A DNA stretch of 64,000 bases, taken from Tillus elongatus. Its lineage: Eukaryota; Arthropoda; Insecta; Coleoptera; Cleridae. The first letter of the stretch is position 1; every line of letters begins with the position of its first letter. Both the position numbers and the translations under genes were made by a program. The notes under the pieces were generated by a model. That model did not search any database. It saw only the letters and a list, made by a program, of their open reading frames with translations, and had not been told where the DNA came from. Of the stretch, positions 23,990-37,255 are shown one piece after another. The stretch covers positions 89,011,654-89,075,653 of the forward strand of contig OZ023262.1 in the NCBI GenBank assembly GCA_964006375.1. Reading direction: 5' to 3'.

Positions 23990-25475
23990 TGCAATCCCAG
24001 CAATTGTTCTCAAAAAATGCGCACCAGGACTTGCTCCTGTTCTGACTCGTCTGTATCAGACATATTATAATAGAGGCATATTCCCTAGTAACTGGAAAAC
24101 TGCTCGAGTACAACCTGTCCCAAAGAAATGATCCAATGCGCTTCCTAGCAACTACAGGCCTGTTTCTCTCCTTTCAGTCATCTCTAAAGTGATGGAAAAG
24201 TATATAAATACCGAATTATTAAATTTTTTTGAAAAGCACAGTCTGATCCACGACAGGCAGTATGGATTCCGTCAGCGCAGATGGAACTACACGGTGAATC
24301 CCAGATTGTCGCTCTAGACATATCCAAAGCATTCGACCAGGTTTGGCACGCAGCGCTGCTTAATAAATCTCCGGCCTATGGCCTACAACGAAAACTGTGT
24401 ACCCGGACAGCAAACCTCCTCTCCAACCAGAGCATTTCTGTTGTTGTAGATGGCTATTCCTCTAAACTATATCCAATTAATGCAGGAGTTCCACAAGGTT
24501 CAGCCTTAGCCCCTACTTTGCTTCTTCTCCACATCAATGAACTTTCTAGCACATCCAACCCAGTTGACAGTTACGTGGACGACAGCACCCTCCACTCAAA
24601 TATACAATATTCTAAGCCTGTCTCTTTGGCGCAATTAGATGAGGATCGCAGACACATGGAGGGTTCTGTCTCCGTGGATCTCCTCAAAATATTAGACTGG
24701 GGAAGTAGGAATCTTGTACAATTCAACCCCACCAAATCTCAGTCTTGCTTTCTTTCTCATAAAAGATAACCCAGCCCTAGAACCATTACAATGAACAACC
24801 AAGTTATTCAAAGTAGTGATTCCTTTTCACTTGTTGGGATTTCTGTGTATCGAAATCTCAATTGGCACCAACATGTCACATCAATTGCAGAAGCGGCTGC
24901 TAAGAAACTAGGTTTCCTCTTCCGAACTAGCAAATATTTTTAACGAGCTGATCTCTATACCTTATATACTTCACAAATAAGGCCGAACCTCGCATACTGC
25001 TCCCACATCTGGGGTGCTGCTGCCGCTTCTACACTCGCTATCCTGGACTCTATTCAGAATAGAGCTATACGTCTCATTGGTGACCCTACCCTCACCCAAA
25101 GGCTGCCATACCTTTCCCACCGACGTGCTGTTGGTGACCTCTTTCTCTTTTATAGATATCTGCACGGGCAGTGCTCAGGGGAGCTTTCTTCCATAGTTCC
25201 CCCACCTGCTGCCTTCAACAGATCTACCAGAGGAACAGAGAGAATGCATCCTTTTACTGTCCAGGTCACCAGACATAGAACATCGTGTTATGCCCGCTCT
25301 TTTGTGCGGAGGACTTCCAAGCTTTGGAATTCCTTGCCGGCGCATGTTTTTCCTCTCCTCCGAACCTCCAAACCTTCAAGTCCCGAATTAACAAGTTGCC
25401 TCTTTCCTTGTTGTCGACACCCACGGTACGATAGTATTTAGGCTGTAAGCTCACGTGGTGTGTTGTTGAAATTTT
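23990..25475 (+). mobile_element. Non-LTR retrotransposon copy 2
   Basis: Same family and orientation as 20285-21860 and closely similar, truncated at nearly the same 5' point (CCCAGCAATTGTTCTCAAAA). Compared with copy 1 it lacks a roughly 60-bp stretch near 24280. It ends TGTGGTGTGTTGTTGAAATT with a short A-rich tail. Confidence 0.87.
24281..24769 (+). pseudogene. RT palm of copy 2, with altered catalytic box
   Basis: Open for about 162 codons: IVALDISKAFDQVWHAALL (palm A), YPINAGVPQGSALAP (motif B), then DSYVDDSTLHS where copies 1 and 3 read YADD, then QFNPTKSQSCFLSHKR. It ends in a stop at 24767-24769. The A-to-V change keeps the two aspartates, as in some RTs. The downstream thumb and C-terminal segments (24770-25440) are broken by stops. 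Confidence 0.83.
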
Positions 25476-25549
25476 AAAAAAATTACCCTTTTTTCTAATA
25501 GTTGCCCAAATTGTTCAGACTTTTCGTATAGTCTACTATCTTTTTAGAG

Positions 25550-26870
25550 GGCTACTTTGCCTATTTCCTGGGTATTTGAGCCTCCAAGATATTTGAGCCT
25601 TTTGCAGAACTAAGCCATTCAGTCGCATAGTAAGTGTTCTGCTGATTCTGCTGCTTCAGTGCAGTATCTACAGTTTTACCTGTAGGCTTTACCCTTCTTC
25701 ATAAGGTGATACCTTACTGGGGAGTATTCTGTAAAAAATCCCGTGATTCTTTTCAAGTCTTTCCTTGTCAATTCAAGAAACAGTTCAGAGTTCTCTGTTG
25801 ATATGGTGACCTGACCTGACCTGCCTTAAGTCTGGCGTGTTCCTCCCATATGACAGGTTTCGCTTCTTCTTCCAAATATCAAGTTCATTTGTATTATAAT
25901 TGTGTTTATTCAGTCAAATTATACAATGTGTATTTACACAATAAGTGTAGGACTTGTGATTTTTGTTAAACCACAATAGAGCCCTCGACCGTTTCCTTTA
26001 ATCCCTTGACGGTCCGGTCGTAGCCAGTTGGTTCAAGGATTTTTTGCAGTTTCCGGTCACTTTAGACTCCGTTTTGAAAGGTCTCAGAGTCTTAGGTATT
26101 ACCTGACTGTCTGAGAGGATGTAGATCTCTTTGTCTCTGAGATTTTTATATACATTCCTGTGTACACAGATTTCTAGCAAGTATTTCTGCTTGCAAGATA
26201 ATGGAGGCTTTTTCTAGGGGTTCAGCGAGCCTAAAGTTAGGTCCTATTATTCCCAGTACTGCTCCCTCCATTTGTTTAGACTCGTCTGTGTACCAAGCAG
26301 ATGAATTGTTTGACAGACTTTTACTGTCACTATCCCACGCTTGACCGTCACTTATGATCAAGTCAAATAGGACTATGAAGTCTAGCTTGGCGAAAATTTG
26401 GTCTGTTGGTTTGCACTCCAATGGAACAACTTCCAAGATCTTCAAGTGGTCAACCAAGTCTCCTGGTTTAAATTTGTCTGTCTGAAATTGTCTTGAGGCA
26501 CTTAGTGTTGCTCATCTCTTCACGCATATCTGCAGCGGAGTAATATTCAGTATTGCCTCTATTGCAGCTCAGTGACCATGATGCCATACCTCCCGTTATT
26601 TCAAGACAGATCAGCCTCTGAAATTTTTGCTTTGTGTTGAGCCTTGTTCCATTTTGGCCACGATACTATATATGCATCTGTCATCATGAGTTTAACCACT
26701 GTTTGGTTTATCTAATATACTATCCTGGGATTCGATCCCCATGTCTTTCTTACTAGTCTACGGCATGTCCAGGTTACCATTGTGGCTCTCGTGAGAGTCA
26801 TTTCCAGTTTTCGATCTAAGAATATTCCTAAATATTTAGCCTCACTGACAAATTATAGAGCTATTTTACA
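25550..26870 (-). pseudogene. Decayed RNase H-bearing non-LTR element, third family
   Basis: Minus strand, in order: RT thumb EAKYLGIFLDRKLEMTLTRA (near 26855), then after breaks an RNase H domain with SAWYTDESKQMEGAVLGI (26290), ILQAEILA (E) and EIYILSDSQVIPKTL (D), and finally NSELFLELTRKDLKRITGFF with CRYCTEAAESAEHLLCD (C-x2-C-x7-H-x4-C) near 25600-25680. Many stops and frame changes. Distinct from the 8-10 kb family in sequence and much less GC-rich. Confidence 0.8.
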
Positions 26871-27763
<893 letters not shown>

Positions 27764-28254
27764 CTGGCGCATTGAAAAAGAAAAAAACCGATTTGCGTCC
27801 TGAGAAATTTTTTTAAAGAAACGCTGAAACACGTCAATTTTAATATTGAGGGGTACATGTTTTGACACAAAAGTCAACTTTGTCACATAAACCCCTTAAG
27901 GGTGGTGATAACAACCCTTATATTTTAAATAGGGAACATAGGTCGAGTCTTACATCATTTGAAAGCTCTCTCTTTTCTAAATTCAGCACACTAATTTTTT
28001 TGGAAGTTTTATTAACTCGTTTAAAAATTATTCGCAGTTGGAGTTGCAGGAACGTATTTCATTCATTGTGATAAGAAGTGCACAAATTAGTCAATTTTTT
28101 GTTAAAAAAACTAAAAAACAATACCAAACGTTCAAAAATGTTTATTCAGTTAAGTAAGTGTTCAAATTGTTGACCACCAGCTTATACAAAAGTACAAATA
28201 TTATTCAAAACGAGCTCTGACATTCTGGAGCATTTGTGGTGTTATTAGACGGAA

Positions 28255-29395
28255 TTATTCAACAATGCGTCGTCGTAATTCTTCCAGAGACTCCGGTTCC
28301 GTTGCGTAAATTCTACTCTTTAAATGGCCCCATAGAAAGAAGTCTAAAGGAGTTAAATCCGGTGATCTAGTGAGCCGCTCAATAGCACCTCTACGCCCAA
28401 TCCATTGCTCTGGAAACTCTCTGTTCAAAAACTCCCTAACACGTTGTGAAAAATGCGGAGGAGCTCCATCTTGTTGAAACACTAATTGATTTTCTTGATA
28501 GCGATCATCATTTTCAACAATGTCAATTAGTAGAGGGTAAACGATATCTTCTAGTAACTCCAAATACGTTTCGCCACTCCAATTGCCATCAAGAAAAAAT
28601 GGTCTGATTAAACAGTCTCCAAAAATGCCAGTCCAGACATTAAATTTCTGTGGAGTTTGAGTGTGAACTTCGTGAAAATTTCTTGGATTACTATCTGCCC
28701 AATAACGACAATTATGAGAATGCTGTCAAGCAGCGAAACTATAGTCACAGAAGCATTGAAGAACATCCTAGAACATCCAGAATTCGAGGGGCCACTTGCT
28801 CCAGTTAGCTCACGCGCTGGCTACGTCCTTCACCTACAAAAACCAACAGTGAAACCAGAGAAGTAGTCTCCAAGTCTGTATCTAGATTGACTGTATAGTT
28901 TAATAAAAACGTACACTCGTCTGAAAAACAGATATTGAACAGAACGTTCCCATTATCAGCTATTCGTTCAGTCATAACTTCACAAAATTCCAGCCGCCGA
29001 TCAAAATCATCTTCATTCAGTTGTTGTACAAGATGAATTTTATACGGGTGAAATTTACGATGCTTCAATATTCGCTGAATAGTTCTTCTTTTGATGTTTG
29101 AAACAATGGCCAATTTTTTCGTGCTCAAAGTTGGGTCTGCAGCAATTTGTCCTAAAACTTCAATCTCATTAGTCTCATTTCTAACCGGAAACCCACGTTC
29201 AGGATCCTGTTTTTTTTTTTGGCTACTGAACCACTTTGTCAAACTTTCCAACTAACTCCAAAATGCATTTTCTGTTAACATGTCTGTTCGGATGTCGTTC
29301 ATTAAACAAATTTGCGGTATGGTTGGCACGGCACAGTCATCGTTTTTGAAAAAAAGAGTAATTATTTCAACTCTTTCTTCTACAGAGTACACCAT
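28255..29395 (-). pseudogene. DD41D mariner transposase, broken
   Basis: N-terminal part near 29395-29260 (VEERVEII-like) with a frame break, then 29251-28890: helix-turn-helix segment LSTKKLAIVSNIKRRTIQRI and the first catalytic D in FNICFSDECTFLLN. A foreign 170-bp segment interrupts at about 28717-28889; then NCRYW...NPRNFHEVHTQT. The last part (28563-28255) has VFQQDGAPPHFSQRVREF (second D) and DLTPLDFFLWGHLKSRIY (third D), with 41 residues between. Cut-and-paste transposase by family; this copy cannot encode a whole protein. Confidence 0.88.
28717..28889. other. Foreign insertion inside the mariner transposase
   Basis: The related copy at 47.9-48.0 kb goes straight from the NCRYW region to the TVN region, whereas here about 173 bp intervene. 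The segment is visibly richer in G+C than the transposon and is open on the plus strand (LSSSETIVTEALKNILEHPE, then a stop at about 28866). Its origin is unknown; it may be a captured host fragment. Confidence 0.6.
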
Positions 29396-29854
29396 TGTGA
29401 AATTAGTTTTCGGTAGTACTATCAAGTATCAAACCGACCGATAATCTTAAATAATAAACCGCATTTCTCGCATTCCGATAAGAGATGTTCTGATAGTCAA
29501 TTCTTTGTTTACAAACCAACAAAAGATTGACTATTAGCACATTTCTTATCGGAATGAGTGAAATGCGTTTTTGCATCCTCAACTGTAAATAATTTTTAAA
29601 CGAGTTGATAAAACTTCCAAAAAAATTTTCTGTGCTGAATTCAGAAAAGAAAGAGCTTTCAAATGATGTTACACTCGACTCATGTTCCCTATTTATAATA
29701 TAAGGGTTGCTATCACCACCCTTAAGGGGTTGATGTGACAAAGTTGAGTTTTATGTAAAAACATGTCTCTCCCTCAATATTAAAAATGACGTGTTTCAGC
29801 GTTTCTTAAAAAAAAATCTCTGGACGCAAATCGGTCTGTTTCGTTTTCAATGCG

Positions 29855-29959
<105 letters not shown>

Positions 29960-29964
29960 GGATA

Positions 29965-30300
29965 TGTATGTATCACATCGATAACTCAAAAAATAATAGG
30001 CAGATTCTGATGAAATTTGTCAGCCCCTTGGAAATTTGGAAATTGCTTGGATAGCTTCGTTAGCCAGGAAAATCTGATCAGGTTTTTCGGGAAAATTTTT
30101 AGTTTTCTTTCTCAAAAATTTAACATTAAAAATAATAAAGCTGCAGCAACCAAACTTGGTACGTGCGTTTATATTATAATAACTAAACTATATACCAAAT
30201 TTCAGGTTGATATAAGCTACAAGAAAAAAAGTTATAAGCATTTACTAAAAAAATGTTTGGTGCCAGATCATTTCTATGAAAATTTACTAATTTAACGCAC
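29965..30300 (+). repeat. B arm
   Basis: B-arm start GTATCACATCGATAACTCAA through CCAGGAAAATCTGATCAGG and CCAAACTTGGTACGTGCG, ending in an inverted M-like motif (AACGCACTTGCTCTATTC). Confidence 0.75.
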
Positions 30301-31035
30301 TTGCTCTATTCAGACTTTTTTTAATTTCGAGAATAGAAAACAATTTATATAAGGATAATGTTGCATATTTGATTACATTATTACCGCCAGTAATCATAAC
30401 TGAAATGCGCAGTTAAGAAACGAAGAGTCGGCACTACCAACATTTGAGAGAAAAACAAACAAGCATGAGACTGAGTATATACTCAGTAATAGAGCTCTTC
30501 AGATGTTAAACTGTAAGCAATAAAAACAGGGTTAATAAGAAATAAAGTAACGGTAAAACGTTGCTGATATATCAAGTTGTTTTATAGCCTCTGGTATTTT
30601 TCGCAGATTCTCATCGGGATAGTCGTCCTGGGACCTATTCACTACCGACAGAAATTGAGCCCAACGTTAGTGAAACAAGTGAGTAAATATTTTTCTTGCC
30701 TACTCTAGTTTTAACCGGAAATATCTCGTTTACGTAGCTTTTAAATCAAACAGTCTCTGGAAAAATAAACTAATACTTAAAGTATTGACTTGCAGTGAGC
30801 TTGAAGATGTAAGCGTTTCTCCACTAAAAAATGTTTTTTATTGACAAATAGTAGGTTTGATGTTGCAGTGAAAATAAAAGCAAAATCTTTAATAAATTAT
30901 TTTACCCCATTCGATGCAGCTTGTAACTTTGTAACTTTAAATAATGCATTCATATCTTTTTACGCCACATTGTTTTGTTTTAAAAGAGATAATTATTAGC
31001 AAATTTTTTTTTAATTCGCTAATGGGGAGATCTGT
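30301..31035. other. Unassigned sequence
   Basis: No gene recognised. AGAGCTCTTCAG near 30490 is shared with the family 3 repeat. The right end (31008-31036, TTCGCTAATGGGGAGATCTG) is a short A-arm remnant before the next (TA)n tract. Confidence 0.4.
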
Positions 31036-31770
<735 letters not shown>

Positions 31771-31842
31771 CGTAGAACCAATTCGTTAATGCATTTTTGC
31801 ATTTTTTATCGAAATCTGATGCGTTTGTAAGAAAAAATTTGG

Positions 31843-32726
31843 ACGCACTAAGTGCGTTTTGGTAGCGAATTTTCGGTAAATTTGCAGTTTAGCTCCCGAA
31901 CGTTTTAAAAAAAAAAAACTGTTTTCAGAAACCTGCCTACCCCCCCTGGATCCACAAACCTCAAGAAAAATTTCTTTTTCACACCCCTCAAGGAAGTTAC
32001 GGGACCAGGAGTGAGTAGGCATGCTGAGCGGGGTAGGTAGTAAAAAGGAAATATGAACAGAAAATTCGAATAAAGCGGGCTTGAAAGCTGTCTTTTTCAC
32101 ATCTTGAATCCATATCCCCCTTAAACCCTGCCTACCCCGCACACCACCCCTATTCACTCCCAGTCCCATAACTTCCTTGGGGGATGTGAACAAGAAATTT
32201 TTCTTGTGGTTTGTGCATCCAGGTGGGGTCCTTGTAATGTTTCTGAAAACAATTTTTTGAAAAGCGTTCGGTAGCTAATCTGCAAATTTACCGAATTTTC
32301 ATTAAATCCTTCAAATTTCAATAACTCAATTTGCTATTAACGTAAGCTTTGTTGGTTAGAAAACCAACTCTTAAGTTTATTTTCGGAAACTTTTTGTATA
32401 TTTTCAAACCATAAGTAATTTTGATAAAATATAGCACATTGTTTCTACCACATAGGCTATACCGATAATCAGATTGATGCCTGCTCGCATTTGCTATTAA
32501 AAACATTTTTATGGAAATTCACTTCCATAACACATTTGCTGCATCTAGACTTTTGAAAAATGTTTATATATTTTCAAACAATATATTTATTTTCATGAAA
32601 TATGGTACATTGTTTCTACTATATAGGCAACCAAGTTTGATGCCTGCTTTCATCAGAGAAAGACATTTGCTTTTAAAAATATTGCAAAGAAAATTCGCTA
32701 CCATAACGCACTTGCTGCGTCCAGAG
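31843..32726. mobile_element. M-motif-bounded element containing a palindromic insertion
   Basis: Starts GGACGCACTAAGTGCGTTTT and ends CCATAACGCACTTGCTGCGT; a second inverted M-like motif lies at 32512-32548, so the right part is duplicated. Apart from the palindromic insertion it is related to 57257-57545 (AATTTGCTATTAACCTAAGG-like, GGCTATACCGATAA). Non-coding. Confidence 0.6.
31875..32292. mobile_element. 418-bp palindromic element with 8-bp target duplication
   Basis: Outer ends are GGTAAATTTGCAG and CTGCAAATTTACC; arms of about 180 bp pair across a short unique centre (GGAAGTTACGGGACCAGGAG against its complement near 32160). GAATTTTC flanks both sides (31867-31874 and 32293-32300). The related element at 57.3 kb has a single uninterrupted copy of the target region. 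Eight-bp duplications fit hAT-like transposition; foldback type. Parts of the arm sequence also occur in the 12-13 kb and 18 kb repeats. Confidence 0.78.
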
Positions 32727-33389
32727 ATTTTTAAATTAATACGTTTTGACGCTATTATATTATTACATATTAACATAAGACATAAACATTTTTGTCTTAT
32801 ATTTTAATTAAATAAGTAAAGTCATCAAAGTAAAAGTAACTGGACGGAATCTTCGCGACATATGGAGGGCTGGTTACTGAGATGGAGAACAAAAGTTTTT
32901 GTCAGCTAGAGCTTTTCCTACTGTTGTCCAAAGACTTGTCCGTGAACTATTGTTGGTCGCCCTTAATCAATAGAATACAGCATTCGACGGGCCTCCAGTC
33001 TTTTTCTGTCTCCATTCGGTACGCAAATAGTGTATAGAGCCCTGATACATCACTCCTCCAGTACACCCTTCCATAACGTAGGCACGGGAACACTCTTTCG
33101 AAGACACTTTGATCTTTTACACGACGAGGCACCCTGGCCTATGGGTGAATTTAACAAGTCACAGTTCAAATTATTCTAGAGCGGTTCCTCAAAATGCTTT
33201 TTTGGTGAAACCCTAAAGAGGCTTTAGCTTTTCTGGCTCCATGATGTCTTTTAGGCAGTTTCGGCCTGCTAGTCTGAATTGCACCTACGCCACCGCCAGG
33301 AGTGAATTTGTAAGCTTATGGGCTCACTAGCAAATTTTCCTAGAAATAAGAAACTACCACTTTTGAATTTTGAAAAATAAAAATAAAAA
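32727..33389. other. Unassigned, less AT-rich sequence
   Basis: Between about 32850 and 33330 the composition is more balanced than the surroundings, suggesting decayed coding DNA, but neither strand gives a recognisable family; a 61-codon minus frame (32947-33132) has no clear match. Confidence 0.4.
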
Positions 33390-33990
33390 TTAAACATCAC
33401 ACTAATAACTCAAAAAAAAATCCGATGTTTATTGAATCAAAGGCACTTTCCTTGTGTAAGAGGCTTGGATAAGTGCGTTACCGAGGAAATTTGGACCAGT
33501 TTTTTCGTAAAAATTTAGGCTTTTATTTGAAAAAAAAATTATCTCCAAAGAAAATAAGGCTTTGGCGGCCCAATTTGGTACGCAGGTTTATGTTATAAGT
33601 CTCTAAAAAAGAAGTTATAGGAATTTAAAAAAAGTCTCTAGAGGTCACAGTAGAACACAATACAAAATGTGTGTATTAAAAAAAATCTGTTAAAATAAAT
33701 ATTACACACAAAGACCAGTGTTTCTTGGCACAAGAAATCAAAAGGTGTAAGAAAAATTACTTTGAAAGTTTTATAGTCTTTATTCTGAAAATGTCCGTTT
33801 GACGATTTGAAACGTGAAAAGTGGTGACAAACAATGTATCTGGACATTATGCATTAGAAACATAGCATAAAATGCCTTTAGAAATCCCTTGATTTATGTT
33901 TTAAGTGTTAACTCTTCGTTCTTTGATTAAAATATTTGCAAAAAATCCCTTTTAAATAGATGATTTGTAAATAAATCGAAACTTTAGAAA
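33390..33990 (+). repeat. B arm lacking a (TA)n tract
   Basis: CATCACACTAATAACTCAAA to about 33990. Immediately left, an A-arm-like ACTTTTGAATTTTGAAAAAT is joined through AAAAATAAAAATTAAA with no (TA)n, so the microsatellite is not obligatory for the repeat. Confidence 0.65.
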
Positions 33991-34680
33991 GTTTACATAC
34001 GAACTTATATCCCTCTCATTACACTAAAGTTAAACATGATGCGGGTTCAAATTCTAATTGTCCGGATTTATTTTATATGATCAGATTACGTAAGTTCTCA
34101 GAAAAAAAGTTTTGTCGAACTTTTCTGTAAGAAAAGTTGTTTTAATTTTCTTGAAAGAAATATTTTTTTCGCTTTTTTGTGTCAAATAATGTTTATCGAA
34201 GTTTTTATGATATATTATTTAACGAAATTTGTTAAAAATTAGATTTAATGAATTTTCGTGCAATAAAATTGTTTAAGAACATTTTCGTGAAAAATACATT
34301 TTTTTAAAATTTAATTTCCTAAACCAATTTTTGTAGATGTATTATTTTTTAGCAAATGTTCGTGAAAAATACTTATTTCTAGCGTACTTGCATCAAAAAA
34401 AAGATCGCTTATGACAAGATCACGACTTTGAGACTTTTGAATAATTTCTTTAGATGAGTGTGATTCCTAGATACTCATATGCAAAGTCAGGCTAACCATA
34501 TAATTTAACTCTCCCTGTCATACAGATTCTTAGACATACAATTTCTTGTGTACGAATATATGCGGTGTTGCCACTTTGGTCTCTTTATTCCTCTGGACTG
34601 AACATTTCATTGAAATTTTAAAATGCTCACGCAGAAAATGCGTTATTGTAATAAATAAGGTACCAACATCTATTACAAAG
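33991..34680. other. Unassigned very AT-rich sequence
   Basis: Several imperfect internal repeats of a TTTTCGTGAAAAATAC-type phrase at 34250-34380. No gene. Confidence 0.45.
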
Positions 34681-34682
34681 GA

Positions 34683-34882
<200 letters not shown>

Positions 34883-35165
34883 GGTGTCACACCGAAAATT
34901 AAAAAAAATACTGGACCGATTTTGATAAAATTCGGTGTGTAACTTCCTTTTGCAAGTGGCTTAAAAAAGTTCTTTAGCCGGAAAAATCAGACCAGGTTTT
35001 CTCGGAAATTTTTTATATCTCCGGAAATAACACATCTATAGCAAGCAAATTTGGCACGCTGCTGATTTACATCACAAAAACTAAATTAGATGACAAAATT
35101 TAGATTTTCAAAAGTCATAAAAGTTATAAGGATTTAATCGAAAATATTATGGTTGCTCTGGAGGC
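34883..35165 (+). repeat. B arm
   Basis: GGTGTCACACCGAAAATTAA, then CTTCCTTTTGCAAGTGGCTT and CTCCGGAAATAACACATC. Confidence 0.75.
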
Positions 35166-35329
35166 CAAATGAGGACATAAAGACGAAATATTTTTAATAA
35201 ACACAATTAATGTAATTTTAAGGAGAAAAAACCATTCCGGGTTAAGGGATCCAAAAATTTTAAAACAGTAAAATAGGCTTTCACTTCATAAAAACGAGAT
35301 TCTAAGGCGTAAGTTGGATATAATTTGGT

Positions 35330-35428
35330 ATTAGTAAATGAAGAGATCGCGACTTTTGAATTTTGAAAAAAATTCTTTAAATGAGCGCGAATTACGTCTA
35401 CTGGAACCCGTATCCGAGGTCATCTTCA
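35330..35428 (+). repeat. A arm split from its B arm by an insertion
   Basis: AGAGATCGCGACTTTTGAAT and GGAACCCGTATCCGAGGTCA, then the palindromic family 4 element, then a B arm at 35831. Confidence 0.77.
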
Positions 35429-35830
35429 GACCGTAGCCCAGGATTCATACTATTTATAACAGGATTTTTACACGGCATTTCTGTATACTATACAAGGAGA
35501 AAGGCTAAGGGCAAATGCCGTGTTAAAAATCCTGTTATAAATAGTATGACTCCTGGGCTCCGGATGCTCACGCAGGTGATTTCTTTGCCTCCGTGGCGAT
35601 TTTGGTTGTTGCCGTCGAATTGAGGGTCTTCCGAATATTGCTGCAAATGTGCACTGGTTGTCTGTTGTGACTCCGTGTATTTTTGATTCTTCCTCCAGAG
35701 TGTTCCCATCATCACCTGGCTATACCGTACTGATGACACCTAATAAGCTTGAAACCGGTGTATACGGTTGTCTCCTTGCGGCTTTGCCCTTAAACCTTTC
35801 TTCTTGTACAGTATACAGAAATTCCGTGTT
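35429..35830 (-). mobile_element. Palindromic dispersed repeat, family 4 (minus copy)
   Basis: The left part is a hairpin: CATACTATTTATAACAGGAT with its complement ATCCTGTTATAAATAGTATG about 90 bp on. The remainder matches 55831-56160 in inverted orientation (GATGGCTAATAAGCTTG-like, CCAGAGTGTTCCCATC, CAAAGAAATCACCTG). Outer ends share a GTATACAGAAA phrase. Lies exactly between an A arm and a B arm with no (TA)n left. Confidence 0.7.
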
Positions 35831-36650
35831 AAAAATCACACCGATAACTCAAAAAACTAATGGGCCGGTTTTGATCACATTTTGTGAGTACCTTCCTTTT
35901 GCAATTGGCTTGGATAAGTTTGTTAGCCAGGAAAATCGGACACGTTTTTCCTTGAAAATTTTGCCTTTACTTTTGTAAAACTTTTTGTATCTCTAGGAAT
36001 AATAAAGCTGGGACAACCAAATTTGGTGCGAGAATTTATATTGTAAGTAAATCTACTTCTACAGTTCTAAATTTTGATACATCCGCTTGTATCGAAATTT
36101 AGAATTGTGACGACAAAAAAGTTAAAAGCATTTAATGAAAAAAGTTTTGGGGTCTCCTTTTAAAACGTCACAGTCGCGATTTGAAATGTTAAAATTAAAA
36201 AATTTAGGCAAAGACCCTGCAACCAATACTGATTATGTAGAGAAAATATGGCAAGAAGAGTGTTTTACAAACCCTTAAGTTTCAGCTTCAGCGGTCATAG
36301 TCCTTCATTTCACTGAAATGTTTCCAGGAAACTCATTTCAAATAGACCCTTTCTCTGATGCTTTGGCAGTAGTTTCAGTTATAGAGTTTATGGTTTAATT
36401 GTCTATAATTTTCTAGCGAATTCTTGTACAAAAATCGCATAGAGGGATCGAGACTTTTGAAAATATTTCTTAAGATGAGGGCAAACTAGCCCCCCTAGAA
36501 CACATAACCGAGGTTAGTTTCAGTTTTTGTCTGTTCTCATAAATCCAGGGTTGCGCATTTTATGGTCAAGCTCTATATATCCGTTATTATACAAGATACG
36601 AAAAGAAATTGCATCGGTTACTTATAGGATATTTTCAGCGGTTTTAGTGA
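35831..36650 (+). repeat. B arm, long copy
   Basis: AATCACACCGATAACTCAAA to the distal region, including AACGTCACAGTCGCGATTTG, CCTTAAGTTTCAGCTTCAGC and an internal A-arm-like stretch at 36430-36540. Confidence 0.77.
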
Positions 36651-36654
36651 TTTT

Positions 36655-36735
36655 TGTTCATAACTTTTACTAACAGAGAGACATCGGAAAATGAGCGCGA
36701 ATCAGTGTCCCCCGGAACTCATATGCGGGGTCCGT
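36655..36735 (+). repeat. A arm, diverged
   Basis: AAAATGAGCGCGAATCAGTG and CTCATATGCGGGGTCCGTTT immediately before the family 3 repeat. Confidence 0.68.
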
Positions 36736-37046
36736 TTAGGGTAGACGAAATGGACCTGGGCTGACAATTTCTTAAATTGTTAGTTGGTTGTATACGGTCT
36801 CTATTTTTTAACATTTTGTGTTATTTGGAGCTGGCGTGACAACATACTACTTGGTTCCGCAACTAGGTGGCGGTACGTTGCTTCGTGTCTCACCACTCAC
36901 TTAGTGTTGGAAGATTTGCTACCATAGCCGTTTTACTTTATATGTGTATTTTCGCTACAATTAGTATACCGTACTGAAGAGCTCTAATTAGAGAGAAACC
37001 GGTCTACGGTTCTGATTGTGGCGAGAATACATCTAGCCTTACGTCC

Positions 37047-37049
<3 letters not shown>
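36736..37049 (-). mobile_element. Dispersed repeat, family 3 (minus copy)
   Basis: Inverted copy of 19075-19395: GGAGCTGGCGTGACAACATA, CTTGGTTCCGCAACTAGGTG, ACCGTACTGAAGAGCTCTAA. It sits between an A arm and a (TA)n tract with B arm, so it looks inserted in another two-armed repeat. Confidence 0.65.

Positions 37050-37127
<78 letters not shown>
37050..37127. repeat. (TA)n microsatellite
   Basis: About 39 TA units followed by a B-arm start. Confidence 0.97.
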
Positions 37128-37130
<3 letters not shown>

Positions 37131-37255
37131 ACTAATAACTAAAGAAAGAAATAGTTCAGTGATTTAGATCAAATTTGAAGATTATATTTATTTTGTTAAT
37201 GGCTCGGATGAGTTCATACATCAGATCTTAACGCCCAAATTTTTCTTAAAAAACT
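37128..37255 (+). repeat. B arm start
   Basis: CCCACTAATAACTAAAGAAA, GATTTAGATCAAATTTGAAG and TGGCTCGGATGAGTTC; then the left arm of the large palindrome begins. Confidence 0.65.

Noticed and set aside
32947..33132. Minus-strand 61-codon frame in a less AT-rich stretch
   Set aside because: Looks like possible old coding DNA but no recognisable motif; left as unassigned.
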